Source: Rhizobiaceae bacterium UBA1291
Lineage (GTDB): Bacteria; Pseudomonadota; Alphaproteobacteria; Rhizobiales; Rhizobiaceae
DNA length: 11,275 nucleotides
Reading direction: 5' to 3'
Assembly: GCA_002307905.1 (NCBI GenBank)
Contig: DBUL01000021.1
Location: 9,099-20,373 of the forward strand
In this document: piece by piece, positions 6,797 to 11,275 of the stretch
Position numbering within the stretch: the stretch's first letter is position 1
How the letters are laid out: the number at the start of each line of letters is the position of its first letter
Notes under the pieces: model-generated
What the model was told of the DNA's origin: nothing
Seen by the model: only the letters and a program-made list of their open reading frames with translations
The model's database searches: none
Program-made: the position numbers and the translations under genes

Positions 6797-7546
6797 TCAG
6801 GTGATGTAGCCGAGGCGGATCGCCTTGGCGATCGCCTGGATTCGGTTGACCGAATCGAGCTTGATCGTCGCCGATCCGAGATAGGCATTGACGGTGTGTG
6901 CCGAGAGCTTGAGGTGTCCGGCAATCTCATCGCTGGTGCGCCCGTCGCCCGCCAGTTGCAGGCAGGCGATCTCGCGCTCGCTCAAGGCTTCCGACGGCAT
7001 CGCCCGGCGCTCGTCGAGTTGCACAATTTCCGTCATGATCTTGCAGCATCGCCCATGCACGTCGAGAATCACCTCGCCGGGAATGTCGACCGCCCCGGTT
7101 GTCGGAAACATCATATAACCATTGCCGACGGCACCGAGCCGCACCGGGAACGCAATTCCCGAATAGGCCAGCACGCGCGGCTCCAGTTGGACGACGAACG
7201 GCACGAAATCCGAAGCCTCGGCAAAGCTGTCGCTCTGCTCGGCGCTCCACAACACCGGCAGGACCGACGTCTCGATGTGGCTGAGCAATGTCTCGGCATA
7301 GGCGGCGATGAAGGGCTCACTGCCCATTCCGTGCGCCGCTGGCCAGTTCTCGTATTCCGCCACCAGGCGGCGCTTCGAGAGCATGCCGGCCCCTGTCATC
7401 CGCAGCACGGCGAAACCACGCGCATGAAGCGCACGCTGCAGCGAAATCAGTTTGGGGAAGATGTCCGAGCGGGACGTCACCTGGCGGGAGGTCGATACCT
7501 TCAGATCCTCCCTTACGGTTTCGAACGGCCCCTCCGGATAGATCAT
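6797..7546 (-). CDS. visR: LuxR-family master flagellar regulator VisR
   Basis: VisR acts with VisN, probably as a heterodimer, as the top activator of rhizobial motility genes through Rem (known from S. meliloti). The 249 residues comprise an N-terminal LuxR-type ligand-binding-like domain (about 25-165) and a C-terminal LuxR helix-turn-helix (about 188-249: LSEREIACLQLAGDGRTSDE, then LKLSAHTVNAYL). The family's usual His in the recognition helix (TVxxH) is Tyr here. There is no receiver domain with a phospho-accepting Asp, so it is not a classical response regulator. GGGAAGGG lies close upstream of the ATG. It is the second gene of the visN-visR operon, 19 bases after visN. Its stop faces the end of the 146-residue gene with a gap of 15 bases. 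Confidence 0.92.
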   Translation of the reverse strand: MIYPEGPFETVREDLKVSTSRQVTSRSDIFPKLISLQRALHARGFAVLRMTGAGMLSKRRLVAEYENWPAAHGMGSEPFIAAYAETLLSHIETSVLPVLWSAEQSDSFAEASDFVPFVVQLEPRVLAYSGIAFPVRLGAVGNGYMMFPTTGAVDIPGEVILDVHGRCCKIMTEIVQLDERRAMPSEALSEREIACLQLAGDGRTSDEIAGHLKLSAHTVNAYLGSATIKLDSVNRIQAIAKAIRLGYIT

Positions 7547-7565
7547 GCCTGCCCTTCCCTTTTTG

Positions 7566-8312
7566 CTAGACGAGATTGTTGCGGACCGCGTAGGCGATCG
7601 CCTCGGAACGCGTCTTGGTCGCCGTCTTGCGCATGACGCTGGTGATGTAGTTGTTGATGGTGTTGCGCGAGATGCCGAGGATAGTGGCGATTTCGTCGCT
7701 GGTCTTGCCCTCGGCGATCCAGAACAGGCATTCGAGCTCGCGTTCGGTCAGTTCAAAGTCGCGATCGCTCTTCTGCGCCTTGCGCGTCGACAGACTGACG
7801 CAATAGCCGGCGAGCACCCCGACTTCGCGCAACAGCTCGGGGGATAGGACAAAATCTTCCTCGAACAACAGCATCAGGGCCAGTCGGGTGCGGCCGACAC
7901 ATACTGTCAGCGAACAATACTGCCGGCTGATGCCCGGCGGAACGTCCGCGTCGTCGGGGAGCAGGCCGAACTTCGGCTGCAGCACCGAGAGGCATTTTTC
8001 AAGCTCGGTCGAGCGCGAATAGGTCGCGGCGATTTCGCTCTCCAGCCTGCGAACCAGGTCGAAGGACCAGTTGGACGACACGACGAAATCGAGTCCGTGC
8101 TCCTGAACCAGATCGTAGCGTGCGAGGAGATAATAGGAGGCCCCGACATAGTCGCTCAGCACAGCAAGGCTCGCGCTCATGTAACCGGCCTGCGAAGCGA
8201 CCGCCAGCCTACGGATCAGCTGATCCCGTGACGACAGCCGCGGCGCGGCGTCGATCGGCGATGCCGACGCCTTTCCGCTCCCGGCCGTATCGTCGGCTAG
8301 CTCCGCATTCAT
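7566..8312 (-). CDS. visN: LuxR-family master flagellar regulator VisN
   Basis: VisN is the partner of VisR. The 248-residue product has a flexible Ala/Ser-rich N-terminus (about 1-25), a sensory-like domain (about 28-175, with SYYLLARYDL and SSNWSFDLVRRL), and a LuxR-type helix-turn-helix (about 187-248: LTERELECLFWIAEGKTSDE, then LGISRNTINNYI). As in VisR, the recognition helix has Tyr where most family members have His. The ligand is unknown. A strong ribosome binding site (GAGGGGG) stands 7 bases before the ATG. The assignment to visN rather than visR rests on its being the upstream gene of the pair, as in S. meliloti, where fliF lies next to visN. A perfect palindrome lies 19 bases upstream of the start codon. 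Confidence 0.91.
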   Translation of the reverse strand: MNAELADDTAGSGKASASPIDAAPRLSSRDQLIRRLAVASQAGYMSASLAVLSDYVGASYYLLARYDLVQEHGLDFVVSSNWSFDLVRRLESEIAATYSRSTELEKCLSVLQPKFGLLPDDADVPPGISRQYCSLTVCVGRTRLALMLLFEEDFVLSPELLREVGVLAGYCVSLSTRKAQKSDRDFELTERELECLFWIAEGKTSDEIATILGISRNTINNYITSVMRKTATKTRSEAIAYAVRNNLV

Positions 8313-8571
8313 TCTGTTGCCCCCTCAAGGACGAAACGTTTCGATCGCGATGGTTCGCGCCAAACACCCGGATTTCTGCCCCCGAATGCCGCTTCGTTCG
8401 TTCTTGTCAGCTAACGAATCATAGCCATTCTAGAAGATAAAGAGCCAAAGATCACAATCTCGAATCAATGCGTCCCCAACTTGCAGAATTTGGCGCATTC
8501 ATGGCGGAGCCGCCACACCGATCCGTCGCGCGAGATCCGTCCGCCCGGACGGGATGCTTTTCCACGCAAAG
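8313..8571. other. visN upstream region, no gene seen
   Basis: The 309-base gap between visN and fliF contains no convincing gene. Its visN-proximal part is unusually AT-rich (about 8405-8465) and probably carries the visN promoter. The best -10 candidate is TATGAT on the minus strand at 8423-8418, about 106 bases before the ATG. I find only weak -35 matches (TTGGCT with a 19-base spacer). The far end holds the fliF terminator. Confidence 0.4.
8332..8343. promoter_or_regulatory. Perfect palindrome CGAAACGTTTCG upstream of visN
   Basis: A perfect 12-base palindrome stands 19 bases before the visN ATG. The AAACGTTT core resembles operators of LacI-type repressors such as FruR and PurR. A protein bound here would sit in the leader or just downstream of a visN promoter, which suits repression. 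A related near-match (CGAACGTTTCG) occurs before fliF. Confidence 0.45.
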
Positions 8572-8600
8572 AAAAACCGCGCCGGGGGTCACCGACGCGG
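8572..8600 (-). terminator. Rho-independent terminator after fliF
   Basis: On the minus strand CCGCGTCGG pairs with CCGGCGCGG (one U-G pair) around a 6-base loop, followed directly by TTTTT. It lies 21 bases after the fliF stop, so it should separate fliF transcription from the visN-visR unit. Confidence 0.85.
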
Positions 8601-8621
8601 TCTTGATGATTTCTGGTTGTC

Positions 8622-10307
8622 TTAGGCTGCCTTGTCGATGGCCCACTTGCGGAGGATCTTGGCTGCGCGCTCTTCCGAGAGTTCCACCATGCGAGACAGG
8701 CGGCGCTCCGGGCCCTCCCTGACGCGACGGTTGAAGCCGCCGGCAGCATCGTCGTCCATCGACAAGAGATCGTCGGTGCTGTCGAAGCCGAAGTCTGCGC
8801 CGAAGCCATCCATAAGTGCTCCGCCTGCCGGCCCGGCCAGAGCCGGCGAGAAATCCGGCAGCTCGAGCCCTGCTTCCTCTTCGGAACCACCAGCAATCGC
8901 GGCGGTCCCGCCGCCCGCGGCGCGAACCATCGGACGGATGCCCATCCAGATGATCAGGAAGGCGACCGCGACAAAGGCCAGCGAGTTGATGATGCCACCC
9001 AGATTGCGGTTCAGGGTCTCCATCATGCCAGGGCCGGATGCGGATTCCTGGAGCAGCTGGTTCTCGAGAAAGTCCATGGCGGTCAGAGTCACCAAGTCAC
9101 CACGATTGGTATCGAGACCGGCCGCTGAGGTGACGATCTTCTGCATTTCTGCGAGATAGGCGTCGATCTTGGCCTGGTCGGCCGGTTCGCCGACCATGGT
9201 CGCGATGCGGCCCTTGTTGACGACGACGGCCACGGAGATCCTTTCGACGGTGAAGCTGTTCTTTACAGTCGCGACCGTCTTGCTGTTGATCTCGTAGTTG
9301 GTCTGCTCTTCCTTCTTGTCCTGCTCGTCGGAGGACTGAGGCCCGGCCGTCGCGCCCGCGACGTCGCCCTGCGGAATATTCTGTTCGACAGTCGCGGCAT
9401 TGTCGGACTGCTTGCTTTGCGACTTCTGGTTTTCCTTGGTGACGCGCACCGAGCGCTCGACGCGCGATTCGGGATCGTAGATGGTTTCCTGGATCTGCTG
9501 CGTATCGGTGTTCAGCTGAGCCGTGACCGACGAGCGGAAGTTATCCATGCCAAGGAAGGGCGCTAGCGCCTTGTCGATATTGGATTCGATCTCCTGCTGC
9601 ACCGACTGCACCACGCCGAGCGAGCGGTTAGCAGCGCCGCCGCTCTCGTCGCCCGAGGCGAGAAGCTGGCCGGTCGAATCGAGGATCGTTACGTCCTCGA
9701 CGTCGAGGCCGGGGACGGAAGAAGCAACCAGGTGGCGGATCGATGCGGCCGACTTGCGACCGGTCTCGGTCGAGGCGCGAACCATGATGGAGGCCGTCGG
9801 TCTCTGCTCGCCGCGGCGGAAATTGCCCACGTCGGGCATGACGATGTGAACGCGTGCCGCGGCAATGCCGCTGATCTGCTGGATGGTGCGGGCTACTTCC
9901 CCCTCGAGGGCGCGCACCCGGGTGACCTCCTGCATGAAGGAGGTGAGGCCAAGAGAACCGACATTGTCGAACAATTCGTAGCCGGCATTGGCGCTGTTGG
10001 GCAGCCCGCGTTCGGCGAGAAGCAGACGTGCCTTACTGGTCATGCCGACGGGGACCCTCAGGCTCTTGCCATCGGTCCCGAGCTCGAAATCGATGCCAGC
10101 CTCGGCAAGGGCAATGCTGACCTGATTGATATCCGTGGTTTCGAGACCGACGTAGAGCGTCTCGTAAGCCGGCTTGTTGACGAAAATCGCCGCAGCGATG
10201 ATGAGAGCGAAAGAAACTACGCCGACACCTGCCATTGCCAGGAGCCGGGCCTGCCCCAGCGACGCCAAGTTCTTAGAGACTTGAAGTAATTGATTTAACA
10301 GATTCAT
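8622..10307 (-). CDS. fliF: Flagellar MS-ring protein FliF
   Basis: FliF builds the membrane-embedded MS ring on which the motor and export gate assemble. The 561 residues show a membrane segment near 26-43 and a second near 440-456 (FVAVAFLIIWMGIRPMV). Between them lies the periplasmic ring-building region, with TSFMQEVTRVRALEGEVART (about 122-141), ARVHIVMPDV (151-160) and TNYEINSKTVATVKNSFT (about 336-353). The cytoplasmic tail ends in ELSEERAAKILRKWAIDK, the FliG-binding helix. The tail also contains GFGADFGFDSTDD (about 501-513). The start is the ATG at 10307, with a GAGA just upstream; a TTG at 10328 in the same frame is less likely. The length is typical for the family. Upstream is cheT at a distance of 165 bases, so it may be read from the chemotaxis operon, its own promoter, or both. 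Confidence 0.97.
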   Translation of the reverse strand: MNLLNQLLQVSKNLASLGQARLLAMAGVGVVSFALIIAAAIFVNKPAYETLYVGLETTDINQVSIALAEAGIDFELGTDGKSLRVPVGMTSKARLLLAERGLPNSANAGYELFDNVGSLGLTSFMQEVTRVRALEGEVARTIQQISGIAAARVHIVMPDVGNFRRGEQRPTASIMVRASTETGRKSAASIRHLVASSVPGLDVEDVTILDSTGQLLASGDESGGAANRSLGVVQSVQQEIESNIDKALAPFLGMDNFRSSVTAQLNTDTQQIQETIYDPESRVERSVRVTKENQKSQSKQSDNAATVEQNIPQGDVAGATAGPQSSDEQDKKEEQTNYEINSKTVATVKNSFTVERISVAVVVNKGRIATMVGEPADQAKIDAYLAEMQKIVTSAAGLDTNRGDLVTLTAMDFLENQLLQESASGPGMMETLNRNLGGIINSLAFVAVAFLIIWMGIRPMVRAAGGGTAAIAGGSEEEAGLELPDFSPALAGPAGGALMDGFGADFGFDSTDDLLSMDDDAAGGFNRRVREGPERRLSRMVELSEERAAKILRKWAIDKAA

Positions 10308-10472
10308 TCTGTCTCGCACCGTCAACAAGAAGGGTCTCGGGGCTTTTGCCCCTGGCGCGACATTAGGAATCGAAACTTGTGCGAACGTTTCGTGGCGGGG
10401 GAAATGCCGGCTTCAGCGCGGCAAATCGTCCCGAACCTTCAAAGATCCTTCGCGGAGCGCTGGCGCGCCCGC
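10308..10472 (-). promoter_or_regulatory. fliF upstream region with a palindromic site
   Basis: These 165 bases between cheT and fliF contain CGAAAC (10371-10376) and GTTTCG (10387-10392) as inverted arms around 10 bases. The right arm is part of CGAACGTTTCG (10382-10392), one base short of the perfect palindrome before visN. A small GGGGC-TTTT-GCCCC hairpin (10339-10352) has no T-run. I see no convincing sigma-70 promoter. Confidence 0.35.
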
Positions 10473-10862
10473 TTAAAAGAAGTCGAAATCGCCGGCCGCC
10501 TTGCTGAGCGGCTGGGAATGGCCGTGGCGCAGGCCGGCTCCCAGCGCCTTCTGCATCTCGGCGAGCTTCACCAGACTGAGTGCCGTGCTCATGTCGACCA
10601 TCCATTCAGACGGAATCGACCCGGTGATCGTATCGATGAATTCGGCCAGGCCACGGGTCTTCTGGACAGCGAGGTCCATACCCTGCAGCACCTTGACGCT
10701 TTCTGGATGCTCCAGCACGTCGGAGCCCCCGAGCTCCAGCAGTTGCGGCTCGATGCGCTCGATCAGATAGGCGACATCGTGCAGTTCCGACACGATGCGC
10801 ATCATGATTTCCGGTAGCGCCTCTTCCACGATGGCCGTCTCCGCTTTGTTTTCGTATGGCAT
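10473..10862 (-). CDS. cheT: Chemotaxis protein CheT (CheZ-like phosphatase candidate, formerly Orf38 type)
   Basis: The 129-residue protein is almost all helical and sits between cheD and fliF, the position of orf38/cheT in S. meliloti. Work on S. meliloti CheT, as I recall it, describes a DxxxQ phosphatase motif, enhanced decay of phospho-CheY1 and complex formation with the methyltransferase CheR. Here Asp63 and Gln67 (GMDLAVQKT) give this motif, placed in a helix as in CheZ. The preceding region MRIVSELHDVAYLIERIEPQ (21-40) could form the first long helix of a hairpin. The C-terminus GDFDFF is acidic and aromatic. The ATG lies 15 bases after the cheD stop and in the same frame, with GGA 6 bases upstream. 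No membrane segment is visible. The function in this organism is inferred from motif and context. Confidence 0.85.
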   Translation of the reverse strand: MPYENKAETAIVEEALPEIMMRIVSELHDVAYLIERIEPQLLELGGSDVLEHPESVKVLQGMDLAVQKTRGLAEFIDTITGSIPSEWMVDMSTALSLVKLAEMQKALGAGLRHGHSQPLSKAAGDFDFF

Positions 10863-10877
10863 CCGGATTCCAATACC

Positions 10878-11275
10878 TTAAAAAAATTCGATTGAGCTCT
10901 CGACGGGCTTCGTAACCGGAACGGGACGCTGTTCCAGCGCCACTGTCTTTTGGGTTTCCGCTCCCGTCAGCGGATACTGCCTTGCCCGGCCGCTGACCGG
11001 CCAGAATTCCAGTTTGCGGCCATGCTCTCCGCCTGTCGAAGAGCCCACCACCTTGATGCCTTCGTCGCGTAGAAACTTCATCGCAAAAGCGGCATTCTGT
11101 TCGCCGACGTTGGAGAACGTGGCAATCGTCTTGGCGCCGCCGAATACCTTGGCCTCCAGCCGATCGCGGCGAGCGCCCTTCTTCAGCAGCCCGTTGATCA
11201 GGAGTTCCATCAGATGGACCCCGTAGCGGGTAGCATCCCCGCCTCCGGATCCCGCGTTGGCCGCGCCGGGCAGCA
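10878..11275 (-). CDS. cheD: Chemotaxis receptor glutamine deamidase CheD (5' end outside window)
   Basis: CheD deamidates glutamines of chemoreceptors and tunes receptor adaptation. The visible 131 residues begin at LPGAANAG, the position that directly follows the catalytic His (HFxLP motif), so Cys and His of the active site lie just beyond the right edge. They continue with [43 protein letters not shown] and [19 protein letters not shown], all typical of CheD. Members are about 160-190 residues, so roughly 50 are missing. The frame is open to the window edge; an internal ATG at 11210 is not the true start. The protein ends in SSIEFF, encoded across a run of seven T. It is the upstream neighbour of cheT, probably in one operon of che genes. 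Confidence 0.94.
   Translation of the reverse strand, partial: LPGAANAGSGGGDATRYGVHLMELLINGLLKKGARRDRLEAKVFGGAKTIATFSNVGEQNAAFAMKFLRDEGIKVVGSSTGGEHGRKLEFWPVSGRARQYPLTGAETQKTVALEQRPVPVTKPVESSIEFF

Noticed and set aside
6896..7636. 246-codon open frame on the plus strand opposite visR
   Set aside because: It covers the visR helix-turn-helix and the visN-visR junction in antisense, with no domain and no plausible ribosome binding site.
10339..10352. GGGGC-TTTT-GCCCC hairpin between cheT and fliF as a terminator
   Set aside because: The stem has only five pairs and no T-run on either strand, so it is too weak to call.
1..11275. Mobile element, prophage, CRISPR or defence island
   Set aside because: All large frames are explained by flagellar and chemotaxis genes with uniform composition; I saw no transposase, integrase, direct-repeat array or attachment site.

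Overview
This window is a contiguous piece of the flagellar and chemotaxis regulon of an alphaproteobacterium of the Rhizobiaceae type (Rhizobium, Sinorhizobium, Agrobacterium and relatives). The evidence is the gene content and order: a visN-visR pair of LuxR-type regulators, an isolated motA without motB, a CheT-like protein with a DxxxQ motif next to cheD, a DUF1217 gene beside flgF, and a divergent FliM. From memory, this order matches the known Sinorhizobium meliloti flagellar cluster; the genus cannot be fixed from the window. The DNA is GC-rich and densely coding. I see no mobile element, tRNA, rRNA, CRISPR array or other sign of recent transfer.

Layout. On the left, minus strand, a DUF1217 gene is followed immediately (TAA then GTG) by flgF, which runs off the left edge. 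A 182-base divergent region separates them from a plus-strand operon motA-fliM-fliN-fliG (stator subunit and the three C-ring switch proteins). It ends at a strong hairpin terminator at 5075-5108. Then comes a leader with a long inverted repeat, flhB (export-gate switch protein) and an unrecognised 146-residue gene. That gene converges, with a 15-base gap, on the minus-strand regulators visR and visN. Upstream of visN is a 309-base gap holding a 12-base perfect palindrome, a possible promoter and the terminator of fliF. On the right, all on the minus strand and reading leftwards, are cheD (cut by the right edge), cheT and fliF (MS ring).

How the genes work together. FliF forms the membrane ring, FliG docks on it, and FliM and FliN complete the switch. 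MotA pushes on FliG. FlhB controls export of rod, hook and filament parts, and FlgF is one of those rod parts. CheT and CheD belong to signal termination and receptor adaptation. VisN and VisR form the master regulator that, in studied rhizobia, activates the whole regulon through Rem.

The genes are mostly familiar, so I do not claim a wholly new system. The points most worth a second look are: C-terminal pentapeptides of CheT and CheD that resemble the receptor tail that docks CheR; a FliM without the usual CheY-binding peptide while FliG carries a look-alike; a DFG-type motif shared by FliN, FliG and FliF; the palindrome before visN with a related site before fliF; and the unknown gene between flhB and visR.
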